Part shown: positions 34,740-44,744 of the stretch, piece after piece
How positions within the stretch are numbered: position 1 is the stretch's first letter
Layout: the number at the start of each line of letters is the position of its first letter
Assembly (NCBI GenBank): GCA_029931535.1
Contig: JAQPZY010001498.1
Location: 1,202,501-1,266,500, forward strand
DNA length: 64,000 nt
Direction of reading: 5' to 3'
Source of the DNA: Margaritifera margaritifera
Lineage: Eukaryota > Mollusca > Bivalvia > Unionida > Margaritiferidae
Made by a program: the position numbers and the translations under genes
Notes under the pieces: generated by a model
The model's input: the letters and a program-made list of their open reading frames with translations, nothing else
The model's database searches: none
Told to the model about the DNA's origin: nothing

Positions 34740-35100
34740 AATGATGCGAAAATAGACTTAAGCAGCCATTCGATCTGATGATCGTCTAGTTGTAATAGTT
34801 CGTCTATTAGTTTAAAGGTATTTTTGGCATTTTCTCGCAAAAAATCATCATGGTCTGACATATCAAGAGTTCTTTTATCAAGAACGAATTTTATTTCACC
34901 AGTGGCTTCTAGTGGTTTGGCAAAGTAGAGGCTGGTAGCAATATTTGGCGGATAATGCTCATTCGTAACACAAATGTTTTTTGATCAGGTGTCATTGTTT
35001 GAACATGATGAAGAGCGTTAGCAAGAACGTTGACGTCATAAGGAACATATGCTTGGTATGCCATGATGTGATAGCATGATTCTGCTTTCTTTTTAACCAA
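34685..35100 (-). pseudogene. Unidentified Polinton gene with C-terminal membrane segment
   Basis: The frame at 34,909-35,100 (63 codons) continues, after a frame change near 34,970, to a TAA at 34,685-34,687. The product would be a ~130-residue acidic protein (SDHDDFLRENAKNTFKLIDE) ending in one hydrophobic helix (LKSIFASLCIIMTLFALTMM), that is, tail-anchored. Function unknown. Confidence 0.4.
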
Positions 35101-35133
35101 TTCAATCCTTTCAACGATTTTGGCATCACTTTC

Positions 35134-35600
35134 TTATGGTTGTTCAGGTTGCTTTTCAACAACAGGACTATCTTTCTTAGGTTGTGGTGGCTTTGGTTCA
35201 TCGGTGCTTATTTGGTTAGGAAGCGCCATCACTTCCAGAATCGTTTCTCCGTCAGCATAATTGAAACCAAACTCATTGTAAAAATACCGCTTGTTAATTG
35301 TTTTCAAGAAGTCTTTCTTATTTATTACAGATTTTTTGCGAAACTTGATTGTACATGCATGCGTAGTCCTTATCGTAATCTTTTGATTCTTTTTCATTCA
35401 ATTTTCTACGGTTTTTTTTTTTGGATTGGGTTCACTGATTGTGAGTTATCACCACTCAACTCGTTTGGTATGTTTTTAAAGAGCAGTCCTTTGTTTTTAG
35501 CGATGATGGCTGATTCATTGTCATTGCAGAAATATTTTAGCTTGTCATATTTGTCCAGATCGTGCCGCAACTGTGGCGCTCTTATATGAGTTACCGAAAA
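35134..35600 (-). pseudogene. Unidentified Polinton gene, Lys-rich with Pro/Glu/Gln tail
   Basis: The frame 35,134-35,397 (87 codons) encodes a basic N-terminal part and a PKPPQPKKDSPVVEKQPEQP tail. Upstream, to about 35,600, a shifted frame continues with DKYDKLKYFCNDNESAIIAK, so the original gene was ~150 codons. No domain is assigned. Confidence 0.4.
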
Positions 35601-35839
35601 AAGATTGAGCAGTGATCATCTATTTTTACGCGTTCTGGATCCGCCAGAACTTATTTTTTATTCAGTTGTTTATTTTTGCCAATTTTGTCATAAAACGTTT
35701 TAACTCTCGCGTCATAAAAAACCATGTCCTCGTGTTTTTCTTAAAACAACAGTATGTTAAATTCGCGTGCATTTCTTACGAATTCTGTCATCATACATAT
35801 GTTATTTACATAAGATCATCCAACGTAAAATCTGAAAAT

Positions 35840-37060
35840 AGGCAAGACCTGGATTGGTTGGCATCGCAGAAATGCAATACAATCTGTAACGACGATATTT
35901 TGTCATGACAGGGCTTGCAATGTCAAACGTAGCCAGAGCTGACCCTAGTGTATCCATACTTGTGTAAACCGTGGTCCAGTTAGCGCTGTCATTGGATGCT
36001 TCTAGATGCCAAGTGTTGATGTATTCAGTTGCAACTGATCTGCCTCTAAGTTGAAAGCGCCAAATAGTAACCGCCACAGGACAATCCATTCTGATCCAAA
36101 AAGTATTATTAACGCCTGTTGTAGCCCATTCGCTATTTGACTCAGTAAATATGTGGTCAGCAAAAGCCAGATACGCTCTAAAGGCTGTTGAATATTCTGA
36201 GGATGCAGAGGCTACGAATTCGTTGCGATTATCAGAATCGGACGACAGCAATGGAATATGCCCGGTCGTATTTTTAATTCGCTTGGAATCCACATACAGT
36301 TGAGTTGTTGCATCTGCATCATCGGTTGGCACGCCCACATTTTTGACTCGAGCAAAGGTCGCATTAATTCCAATGCGAGTAACTTCAAATATAATTGAGT
36401 TTCCATTGTTGGTAATTCTAAAACCTTCTGGCGCTTGAATAATGATTGGGACTCTAAGATAACTCAGATGATCTTTGAATAAAAATCCGCCTTGTCTGCG
36501 AACCAAAAACAAAACAGAGAGATTTACTCACTGGCAGATCAGTAGCCATTCCAATATATATGTTTATTGTTGCTGGCGCTCTAATCAAAATGTCATCACT
36601 TGGACCAAACTTTGTATCTGCATATGATTTTGTGGCTGCATCTGCATCAAAAAGGCTCGCGGCTAAGCTTGTAATTTTATTTTTAGAATTCATGTCGATG
36701 TCGCCAGTCATAGTTCAACCAAAACATATGGCGCTGACACTAACATTACATTGCCAAGGATTACCGATGCCAAGTTTTGTCCTACAGAAAGTAAACGTCT
36801 TCGAGGAACATTTGTATTGCCCTCTGTTAACAATACCCTAGGATTTACATACTTATCTGCATAATACTTTTTAGCCGCGTCTGCGTTATCTGTGGCACGG
36901 CCACCTTTGTAATCTTTTACAAAGACATGTTTAGCGGTCCAGACATAGTATCACCAGTTTTTAGCAAGCGCCTGTTAAGGTCCACATCAGAAATGGCTGT
37001 TGTTGTGCTCGATTCAGCACCGGTAATAACTGTGCCAAAAAATGTATAATGACTCCTTAT
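35840..37060 (-). pseudogene. Fibre-like virion protein with discoidin-like tip
   Basis: The gene reads right to left. The N-terminal part has repeated shaft motifs (GDTMSGPLNM; NADAAKKYYADKYV; MTGDIDMNSKNKITSLA; DADAATKSYADTKFG; DADATTQLYVDSK), each of the 'G D(I/L)DM..N.(K)IT.L..P..D.DA..K.YVD' kind seen in phage tail-fibre and viral fibre proteins. The C-terminal ~140 residues (EFVASASSEYSTAFRAYLAF; WIRMDCPVAVTIWRFQLRGR; WHLEASNDSANWTTVY; MPTNPGLAYFQIL) match the layout of F5/8 type C (discoidin) carbohydrate/lipid-binding domains. The likely role is receptor attachment at the vertex. At least three frameshifts occur, mainly in the shaft; the distal 236-codon frame (35,802-36,512) is still open. 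Confidence 0.6.
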
Positions 37061-37082
37061 ATATAACTCTGTCTATAACAAA

Positions 37083-37740
37083 TGCGCATCATCAACTTTG
37101 ACTCAGAAGACATCAAAAGGTCTAGTCATCCCTTTTTGCTTCCAGATTGTCCTTATATGATCGTTAGTCCAAACTGTGCGGCAACACCTATTTGCTTTGG
37201 AATATGATGCTTAGCAATGGGCTCGGTTATGACCGGGTAGTCATTTACATGCTAAATCCAAGTCAAGATAAATACAGGACACATAGCGACTTTGACGAGG
37301 CTTTTAGCAGTTTTGTTGTTGCTAATCACAACAAAACGTTTACAATATTTGAGCCAAAAGAAATAACGCCCAGGAGAAAAGCTTAATGGCAACAACGACT
37401 CCATCATATTTTTTGACAACATTAAAATTGACTACGACAACATGAATAAAATCAAAGAACACTTTCTCTATCACGAAACAAAAAGTGCAATTCTATCTAC
37501 TTGGCGCAGTCTTACTATGATGTGCCAAAATACATTCGACGCAACACAGGTTGTTTTGTATTATTTTCCGGCTTGGAAAATCACGACATAGATTCTATTT
37601 CGCGTGATCATTGTCGTGGCATAGACACTGCTAAATTCAAATATTGTTAACACGAGGCCACTGGCACAGCAAATATGATTTTATGACTTTTCAGAGAGAT
37701 ACAGAACACGTTCCTGAAAAGGTATCGTCGCAGCTTTGAC
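37083..37740 (+). pseudogene. FtsK/HerA-type packaging ATPase relic (main element)
   Basis: Starts at ATG 37,083 just upstream of, and divergent from, the fibre gene. The Walker A region (37,165-37,200) reads SPNC, then after a one-step frame change GNTYLLWNMM, so the invariant Lys of GKT is Asn. Walker B is intact (IIFFDNI, 37,403-37,425). Downstream, in shifted frames, are the SYYDVPKYIRRNTGCFVLFS (sensor-like) and RDTEHVPEKV segments. The protein would pump the genome into the capsid. A 64-codon open piece (37,192-37,386) is the longest survivor. Decayed by three or more frameshifts. Confidence 0.7.
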
Positions 37741-37928
37741 GAATTTTATTTGCCAGATTAATTTGCTGACATGCTTGCCGTTGTCTGTAACACCATTTCA
37801 TCTGCCAGGGCAACCTCGACATGCTTGCCATTGTCTGCAACAATTGCCTGATCTTATAATTTTATGCAAATACATTGTATATAATGTTGTTTGTACGAGT
37901 AGAAGCGCCAATAGACAAAGCTGAAATT

Positions 37929-38412
37929 ATGCGAAAGTATGTACAGCAGCAGCAACAATTACGTGGCCGCATACTCGCAGAAAAAATGGGCAAACAGGAT
38001 ATTCAGCGCGATGTAGCACAATAATTATTTCAACCAGTGACAACAGCAATAACCGAAATCGCATCCGCACATGACAAAAAACAAGACAAGGAAATTAAAG
38101 AGCAAAAAGCTACCGGTGCTGTTTTAAGAAGATTGTTGCTAGCGCTAAACACAAAACAGAAAAAAACAAGAACAGATTTCAGAACAACAACTTCAGGAGC
38201 TACAAAAACTAACAGCGCAAGCATCACCAACACAATTACCTGAACCAGATGACATTTTTGAGGAAGCGGCATATGAGCCAGTGGAAGAAGAGACAAGTAA
38301 TGAACTTATTGCTAAATGGGTCAAAGATCTCTCTGCAGAGGGATACAGAGATCTTATTAAAAATACTGCTGTATTGTCTAACAAAATGAAAGAAACAAAA
38401 TTCAATATCTAA
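37929..38412 (+). pseudogene. Gln/Glu-rich coiled-coil virion gene relic
   Basis: From ATG 37,929 the frames read as a polar helical protein: KYVQQQQQLRGRILAEKMGK, then a Lys/Glu coiled coil (38,037-38,243 frame), then, after a shift, ISEQQLQELQKLTAQASPTQ and an acidic, Pro-rich EPDDIFEEAAYEPVEEETSN end. It closes with VKDLSAEGYRDLIKNTAVLS before TAA 38,410-38,412. Function unknown; a scaffold or minor virion role is a guess. Confidence 0.4.
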
Positions 38413-38499
38413 AAAAATAACATTAACAAGTATTATCTATTCGAAAAGACCTTGCAGATGCAAACACGTACTTTAGTAGAAAGCTGGAAAAACTGATTC

Positions 38500-38775
38500 T
38501 AAGTTAAGAAATCTTGTTGAGGGGGGTAAGAAAACTATAATGGATTTCGAGACAAATATTGCTTGACTTAAACCCAAAGTAGGTACTGGCATTAAATACT
38601 ACAATGGTCCATCTGAGCTTGTTACATGATTAAAGTTGCTAGCTGCCAATAAAAAAGCGGGTAATGTTGGTGTGGGAGTGGACAATGAAATTGTAGAAAT
38701 ACTAGACTATTTACTTCAACAAAGCATAATTAGTAATGTAGAATACAAAGTTTTGTACAATGATCTGATATAGAC
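38500..38775 (+). pseudogene. Small Polinton gene of the 'GTGIKYYNGPSEL' type
   Basis: A frame with two stops reads RNLVEGGKKTIMDFETNI, PKVGTGIKYYNGPSELV, LLAANKKAGNVGVGVDNEIV and EILDYLLQQSIISNVEYKVL. A GxGIKFY..P.(E/D)L..RL segment followed by a C-terminal helix is a recurrent small gene placed before the penton-like gene in invertebrate Polintons. Its function is unknown. Confidence 0.4.
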
Positions 38776-39452
38776 GATGTTTCGCAAAATCTTCTCTTTG
38801 ATTCCAAGTTTGCAAAAGGAAGCAGCAGTCATTTTACTGTCAGATATAGCAGAACCATAGAGTTATCGCAAGATACTCGCTACGAGATTGCTTTAATTTG
38901 TCCAGAAATATGGAACTCGCAAGAACAAGTTTTATTTTTTCATTTTACTTCTGCTAATGATGCAGGAACATTGCTCACCCTCATTCCAGGCGCCTACAAC
39001 ATTGTTGACATCGCTGATGAAATAAAACGAATGATGACAGAAAAAGGTCATATAATCATCGAGCCAAATTATTCTACACTTAAAACACGATTGACACTTA
39101 AGAGCGACTACCGAGTTGACTTTAAAATTGACAACATCTTAAGAAACCTATTAGGTTTTAGTTCGCAAATTCTAGAAGAAAATGGTGTTTACAATGGCGA
39201 CTTTCCCGTAAACATTAGCGACGTAAACAGTTTGCTTCATCAATTGTTCCATAGCTGAAGAATCATTTGACTCGCAGGGAGGCCACTAGGATCATTGATG
39301 ACCATAAAGCCTTCACCGCTAATTTATTATCCCATCAACAATGTCTACCAGAAATTGCAATGTCAACCACTAACCAATTTGAAAACGTCAATCTTAATAA
39401 TGAGCGAGTAACATTTGATTTGCATCTGCGAGCGCTAAACAAAACTATGTAA
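38773..39452 (+). pseudogene. Beta-rich virion protein, penton-like
   Basis: The frame to TGA 39,258 contains SSSHFTVRYSRTIELSQDTR, YEIALICPEIWN, TLIPGAYNIVDIADEIK, RLTLKSDYRVDFKIDNILRN and LLGFSSQILEENG. This is the typical 'I.L..(D/N)YEIAL', 'PGAY.I.DI..EI', 'DF....I..LLGF' order of a Polinton single-jelly-roll candidate. The C-terminal strand block continues, after a frame break, in 39,267-39,452 (VNLNNERVTFDLHLRALN). It likely forms the vertices around the main capsid shell; the penton role is inference from position and pattern. Confidence 0.55.
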
Positions 39453-39469
39453 TCGAGTTGTCTCAATAA

Positions 39470-39650
39470 AGCCAAGACCAATTAAGCGCAAAAAGATCAT
39501 AGGAGGATTCTTGTCAACGCTGTTCTCAAAGGTTATTAAGGCAGCGCCAGGCATGATCAAACGAGTTGCTCCACTTGCCCTTAGTGCTGCAAAAAGTGCC
39601 GCTTCAGCAATAGGACCAGCAGTTGGACACAAAAATTGCAGACAAGATTA
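39470..39650 (+). pseudogene. Small basic minor virion protein relic
   Basis: An open frame without a clear ATG reads IKRKKIIGGFLSTLFSKVIK and then an Ala-rich, weakly hydrophobic KRVAPLALSAAKSAASAIGP stretch. Short basic plus Gly/Ala-rich hydrophobic proteins resemble core peptides (adenovirus X/VI-like) found in adintoviruses. It overlaps the next gene. Confidence 0.4.
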
Positions 39651-39913
39651 AGTGGATGCCAGCACCACAGCCGTTTGTTGCGCCACAGCGACCTGTTATG
39701 ATACAGCCGCCTGTTGCACTGGAGTCTGTCAAAGAAATCATCAAGAAAAGTGCACCAACAATAGATGCTGAGTGCTTAATGACTAGTATAGCCAAAAAAT
39801 TATTTTCTAAACGCAGCGAAAAAATTATGAATGACCTCGATATACAAACATCAAGATCAGCAGCACCATATCACTGCATAACCTGTCAAATATTATCGCA
39901 GAATCTGGTCTGA
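39623..39913 (+). CDS. Proline-rich small virion-region protein (open frame)
   Basis: A 96-codon intact frame with KIKWMPAPQPFVAPQRPVM and Lys/Glu helices (ESVKEIIKKSAP; IAKKLFSKRSEKIMNDLDIQ). It lies between the basic protein and the major capsid gene. It could be the C-terminal part of the basic protein in another frame. No domain. Confidence 0.35.
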   Translation: MDTKIADKIKWMPAPQPFVAPQRPVMIQPPVALESVKEIIKKSAPTIDAECLMTSIAKKLFSKRSEKIMNDLDIQTSRSAAPYHCITCQILSQNLV

Positions 39914-39946
39914 AGAGAATTTTTGTGTAACGAGAGATGTATCAAC

Positions 39947-41117
39947 ATGATGTCTAGATTTACGTCAGAGTATTTTAAGCTTTTTGATGAAGCGCCATTG
40001 ACAAATCGACCACCGAATATGAATATGTGGAATATTTGGACAAATATTTGTATCAAATGAACAAACCTGGAACAAAGAATTATTGACACACTTGATGAAG
40101 ATGTTTTTTTGCTGCCTCATAAAGCTTTTCTTGAAGTCAGAGGTTATTTGCAAACAACTGCATCACCTGCTAATTATGCAGCTAATACAAATGTGGCCTT
40201 AGTAAACAATGGCTGGAGTTTATTTAAAACGGCGCAACATCAACTTAATAATCAGACCGTTGAGGACATTAGGAACTATCTGCCTGCTGCCAGCATCATC
40301 ATGAATATAATTTCGATAAGTGACGACCACAGCAGAAGTTTAGCAACAAATATGTTTTGGTACAAGGATACGAGCAATCAAGCAGTTACCAAAAAGTACA
40401 AACAGACCGCTGATTTGATTGCTGATGACGCCACTGCTGCTAATGCTTATGGTGGAGCTTAAGGCATCTTTGTTGATCCAGAAAATCCTAATTATAATGT
40501 TGGCTTTGCAATTGGGTGTGCTCTTACGGACGGACACAATGAAGTGTGCACGATGTTGCCACTAAGTTCCATTTTTGGTTTTTGCCGCGACATTGATAGT
40601 TTTTAGAGGCGTCAAGCACACACTTTTTTTGAAAAGATCTGATCCTACTACGTACATGCATAGTCCAGTTGATGCTGATGATGGACAATATGCCAGGCAG
40701 CGAACTACCGCAAGCGATGCAGACCAAGCGTTAAGCAGCCGGATATTTGACAACATGGGATTGACTCACATTACTCTCAGAGTCAATAGTAGACAATATC
40801 CCGAGCGCGAACTCGAATGTAATTTTGAACTAACTTAGTAAAAAAATTTCGCGAACGTATTTTATGCTTCATGAAGCTATGCAAAACTACCAGGATGTTG
40901 AGAAACACAATTATCTATGGGGGAAATTGAAAGCCTGTATAATATTTATGACATTGACGTTTCTAAGCATTTGGAACGCACAAAAGATTTCATGGCAGAT
41001 GTTAAAGTAAAGTGGACTCCTCGTCCTGCTGCAGCGGCAAACTATCATGCTTATGCAGTAATTACCTCCAACAGATTTCTTACACTTGATGCTCTTACAC
41101 ATGACAGTGATTGTTAA
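39947..41117 (+). pseudogene. Major capsid protein (double jelly roll), main element
   Basis: ATG 39,947. The frames read, in order, EYFKLFDEAPLTNRPPN (a stop follows shortly), LLPHKAFLEVRGYLQTTAS (the 117-codon frame 40,109-40,462), VNNGWSLFKTAQHQLNNQT, ATNMFWYKDTSNQAV and then NYNVGFAIGC. An LPLSSIFGFCRDIDS block begins the second jelly roll; after a shift come VKHTLFLKRSDPT (40,575-40,838 frame) and the C-terminal YNIYDIDVSKHLERTKDFM to DSDC*. This is the Polinton hexon-like shell protein; ~390 codons is shorter than usual, so there are deletions as well as at least three frameshifts. Confidence 0.7.
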
Positions 41118-41159
41118 GCAGAAACTGATTTCATGTAATTTTCCAAAGATATCATATAA

Positions 41160-41570
41160 ATGAGTTACACTTCAGTTAAAGTAGTTTAGTCGCCATCACA
41201 ACAGCAAACCATTGCAGAAGCACATAAGAGGCATATGGGCGTTTCCATCAGACTTGGAAGCAACCAACTGTATCAGGGACAACGTGTTCTTGCGCTCATG
41301 AAAAAACATTATTCAGATTTTAATGCGGCAAAACGTTCCAATACCGACTTAACCCAAAAGTTATCAGCTAAACAAATATCTCGCACAGGTGCCACTTTAC
41401 CAGCAATTCAACCACTTCTTGCAGCATTAACTCCAAAAATATGACCACTACTTGTTTCGTTAGGACTGGCAGCAGCCTTTAGAGCAATGTCTGGCGCTAC
41501 GGAAAGGGCAACAAGCGGCCGAGGTATGGGGCGTGGAAAAAAATTTGTTTTTGGACAATAAGACAGTGGA
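41160..41570 (+). pseudogene. Minor virion protein, paralogue 1
   Basis: From ATG 41,160, one in-frame TAG (41,187) precedes TIAEAHKRHMGVSIRLGSNQ and a run of Lys/Leu-rich linker (DLTQKLSAKQISRTG), then a hydrophobic AIQPLLAALTPKI end. After a stop a Gly/Ala-rich RAMSGATERATSGRGMGRG tail follows. The 'V.IRL...QL' pattern is repeated in the neighbouring gene at 41,601, suggesting tandem duplication. Confidence 0.5.
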
Positions 41571-41600
41571 AAGAGTTTTGTCTAAACACTCTACATAGAA

Positions 41601-42105
41601 ATGTCGTATCAGGAAGTTAGTCTATCTCTCTCTGAAGCTCAACGTAAAATAATTGGGTTGGCCGCTTCCAGAGGTTGCCTATTGTCAATAAGACTATCAG
41701 CAAAACAGTTATTTCCTGCCAGCGATAAGTTCATTCTACTAAAACGCCAACATGACAAAGTGAAAAAACAAAATGCAGCAGAAGGTGGTGTACTTGATTT
41801 GTCTGTAGCGCAACTTTTAAAAAATATAAGCCAGACTCTTGTCACTTCTACCACTGCTAGCTGCTGGTAACACTGGCATTATGTTGCCTGGACTTCTTGG
41901 CAAGCTTTTTCGATGCGGTATGGGAGATAAAACAAAAAAAGAGAGTGAGAGAATTGCAATACCCCGGAACACAGCACCACTAAGCAATTTTGACATTGAG
42001 AAAGCGCTTATAGACACTATATCATTTCTAGGCATTTTTTTTCCAAAGATACAATGCCAAAAAAAAAAAAAAAAAATTAAAAATGGAAAGAATGCTGCAT
42101 TGTAA
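41601..42105 (+). pseudogene. Minor virion protein, paralogue 2
   Basis: The 89-codon frame (41,601-41,870) opens YQEVSLSLSEAQRKIIGLAA and LLSIRLSAKQLFPASDKFIL, paralogous to the preceding gene; VLDLSVAQLLKNISQT follows. A frame change leads to a Gly/Leu-rich membrane-active-looking LLPLLAAGNTGIMLPGLLGK. The frame runs into the start of the protease region. Confidence 0.5.
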
Positions 42106-42420
42106 ATATCAAAAAAAAAATTCATGGCTCTGGAACACATTGGGTTGCCGTCAACAATAGTCCAGATTGTAGTGCTACAGAATATTTTGCTTCGTTTGGT
42201 CTGCCACCGTGCAATGCCATAGAAAAAATATATTTCTACTGCATGGCGAAGTTGTATTTATAACTCAACACAAATTCAGCATATCAATATTTCAGCTTGT
42301 GGTCTTTATTGTATTTATTTTATCAGATCATGATGCCAAGGAAATCTGCATTATATATCTTACTGGAATTTAACCAACTGGCAACTCTAGACAATGACAA
42401 GTTAGTTTTAAGTAAGCTTA
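41968..42420 (+). pseudogene. Adenain-type (C5-like) maturation protease relic
   Basis: The N-terminal APLSNFDIEKAL segment (41,980) and, after an A-run of 17 bases (42,059-42,075), GTHWVAVNNSPD (42,130-42,165) give the catalytic His. It is followed by ATEYFASFGLPPCNAIEK, where the family has YFDSFG: the acidic partner is Ala. The catalytic Cys lies in ISACGLYCIYFIRS (42,288-42,330), in another frame. Such proteases process virion proteins during maturation. Two or more frame changes plus the lost acidic residue make this inactive. Confidence 0.6.
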
Positions 42421-42433
42421 ATCAACAGAAATG

Positions 42434-43830
42434 ATTTCCAAGTGAGACCATGTGTGTTTTATGTAAATACCAGACAGATAGAATGACAGCTTCATGGTGC
42501 TTATCATGCAGAAAGAATACAAACAGTCTTGAAGAAACTTCATCTCAAAATAAAAACGGACGTTCTCTCATAAAATCAATGTGCACCATTTGCAACCCAA
42601 AAAAATATTTTTAAAAAATCCATTTTTGTTAAAGCAATTTCTGGTCGTTGTGCTAATATCTGCAGCAAACAACCTATTGTCGTTCTGGACACATCATTTT
42701 ATGTATACTCATTATATATGCATGCCTGCTAGCTATGACAATATTTGTATTCAAGGCAATAACATTATTTGACACTGTTCTGTTTGTAATCAACGTAAAA
42801 TATATGGCAGCGCTTTTGATCTTCATTCGCTTATTGGAAAACTTCCAAAACCAAAAGGTGGCTGGACTCTGCCAAGACTTAAGAATACTGGTCCGTGGAA
42901 TCCTCTGGATAAACAACTGGATGCAAATGATCAACCGCTTCCTGGTCAACAACCCTATAACCAAGTAGATGCCATGGCAATGCGGCATGACATTTGCTAC
43001 TGAGATCATCTAGAAGACAAAAACCGCTGCAACAAAATTATTCTTGACGAGTTAGCCGCGATAAAACCAAAAGGGATGCGAGAATGCGTCGACAGAACTT
43101 TTGTCAGGCGTTATTCGACTCAAATATAAGCTTGGAGTAGGAACCAAAGTTTCCCATGCCAAAACTGGTGGAAAACCAATTGGCAATGATGACATTCTTG
43201 CAGATGAGTGACATAAGTCAGTAAGAAAACGTTTTCCAAGACGTAGAGTGATTGCTAATGGTGTTGATGACATTTGGTCTGCTGATCTAATAGATCTATC
43301 AGAGACGCTTTCAAAATGGCTACAAGATGACGCAAACCTACAAAACTTTGGGTAGACCACGGCTGTGAATTTTACAATAGCACATTTGAGAAGTGGCTCA
43401 AATAAAATAAAATTCATAAGTATTCCACGTTTAACTAAGGCAAAGCAGTTGTCGTTGAAAGATTCAATCGAATGCTAAAAAATGCCATGTGGAAACTCTT
43501 TAGAAAAAAAAAAAAACTAGTAAATATATAAATATGTTGCAGTCGCTGGTAGATAAATACAACAATACAAAACACAGAAGCATTGGAATGACACCAACAC
43601 AGGCTAGCGACAAACTAATTCAAGATAGTGTTGCAAACAAATTATTGTTAGACAAAAGTTTAATGTGGGTAACCGGGTCAGGATTTCTAGACTAAATAAA
43701 ATGTTTGAAAAAGGTCATACAGTAACTGGACCAAACAAGTGTTTACCATGACATATATTGAAGACAATTCCTGTAACGTACTGAATCGCAGGTGTGCATT
43801 ATCGACTCGATTGTACTCATCCTATTCGCT
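42434..43830 (+). pseudogene. Zinc-ribbon / PLA2 / integrase fusion gene relic
   Basis: Three parts in order. (1) Cys pairs CVLC, CLSC, CTIC and CSVC (42,450-42,786) suggest zinc binding. (2) A PLA2-like domain has the calcium loop GPWNPLDKQL and the catalytic-histidine block VDAMAMRHDICY (42,966-43,001), as in parvovirus VP1u. (3) The integrase core shows IWSADLID (first Asp 43,284), WVDHGCEFYNSTFEKWL (second Asp 43,355) and VVVERFNRML (Glu 43,457), followed by KHRSIGMTPTQAS and a C-terminal IPVTY block. The first and second Asp are only ~24 codons apart (normally ~60), so part of the core is deleted. Stops occur within the PLA2 part and twice between the second Asp and the Glu. It integrates the element; the PLA2-like part may act on membranes during entry in related viruses. 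Confidence 0.75.
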
Positions 43831-43835
43831 GACAA

Positions 43836-44390
43836 TTGCATCTTCTTTTACATCATAATCACGGAAAACGGCAGCTTCGTTTTCATCAAAGTCATTCATT
43901 TTTGTCCAATCAGTTTATATATTGTCAGATACAATTGTTTATATCACAGACGTTTTACTTGAAAAAGCTAGAAATGTTGCTCGATGCCATCATGACATTG
44001 TTCAGAAATCCTCATGCGAGCTTAAAAAATTCAGTTGAATCTTACTGTGACAAAGCCGCTAGGAAATCCTAAATGTCAAGTGTTGCTTACGGAGTGGCAG
44101 CGCATGCTAAGTGAATCTGTCCGAATTAATATCCGCTACAACAATGATTTGCTAATGCGCCATAGCATCTCTTTCATCAAGTGAAATACCCTTTTGGTGA
44201 TGCTAAAAAAAACAAATAATTATATAAATAAATTACCTTATATATGATGAGCACAAACATGAGCTTTAGACAAAAAAGACAGGCCTTTGCTGGGTATGAC
44301 AATATGTTTGCTTTGGAAAATGAGGAGTTGATACCGTTTGCTATTTTTGTCATGTTAGCAGAGCTAAGCATAAATTATGTCCAATGATCT
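43836..44390 (+). other. Region between integrase and polymerase, unassigned
   Basis: Contains broken frames without a family signature (43,836-44,072, 78 codons; a small frame near 44,244-44,385 with MSFRQKRQAFAGYDNMFALE). They may be eroded element genes. Confidence 0.3.
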
Positions 44391-44397
44391 GTGTTTG

Positions 44398-44592
44398 CAA
44401 GGTGACATACAATTTTCTAAATTGTTGTTTGTACAATGTGACATAAAATATTCTATTGGTATTAGAGTGTTGTTTGCACAACGTGACATAACATTTTCTA
44501 GAGTGTTGTTTGTACAACGTGACATAACATTTTCTAGAGTGTTGTTTGTACAACGTGACATAACATTTTCTAGAGTGTTGTTTGTACAACAA
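44398..44592. repeat. 36-bp tandem repeat, about 5 units
   Basis: Units of CGTGACATAACATTTTCTAG plus AGTGTTGTTTGTACAA; the last three are nearly identical, the first two diverged (one carries a small insertion). The unit contains the palindrome TTGTACAA. The period, a multiple of three, opens frames on both strands. The array sits at the 5' end of the polymerase gene. Confidence 0.9.
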
Positions 44593-44744
44593 AAGGTGAA
44601 TACTGAATCACATTTTATGTCCAAGCCAGTTCGCGTATTTCATCACCATTTTGACATCAAAGGCGTTTTTGAATCTCTTTAAAATAGTACGGATAATTTC
44701 AAAAAAAGGGTTCTGTTTGGGTTATGATTGGTGTTTCAGAATGC

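Noticed and set aside
35140..35589. 149-codon plus-strand hydrophobic frame
   Set aside because: Antisense of the lysine-rich minus-strand Polinton gene.
43052..43417. 121-codon minus-strand frame
   Set aside because: Antisense of the PLA2/integrase gene.
44350..44682. Repetitive frames on both strands, and the idea of a CRISPR-like array
   Set aside because: Simple 36-bp head-to-tail repeat without spacers; eukaryotic context.
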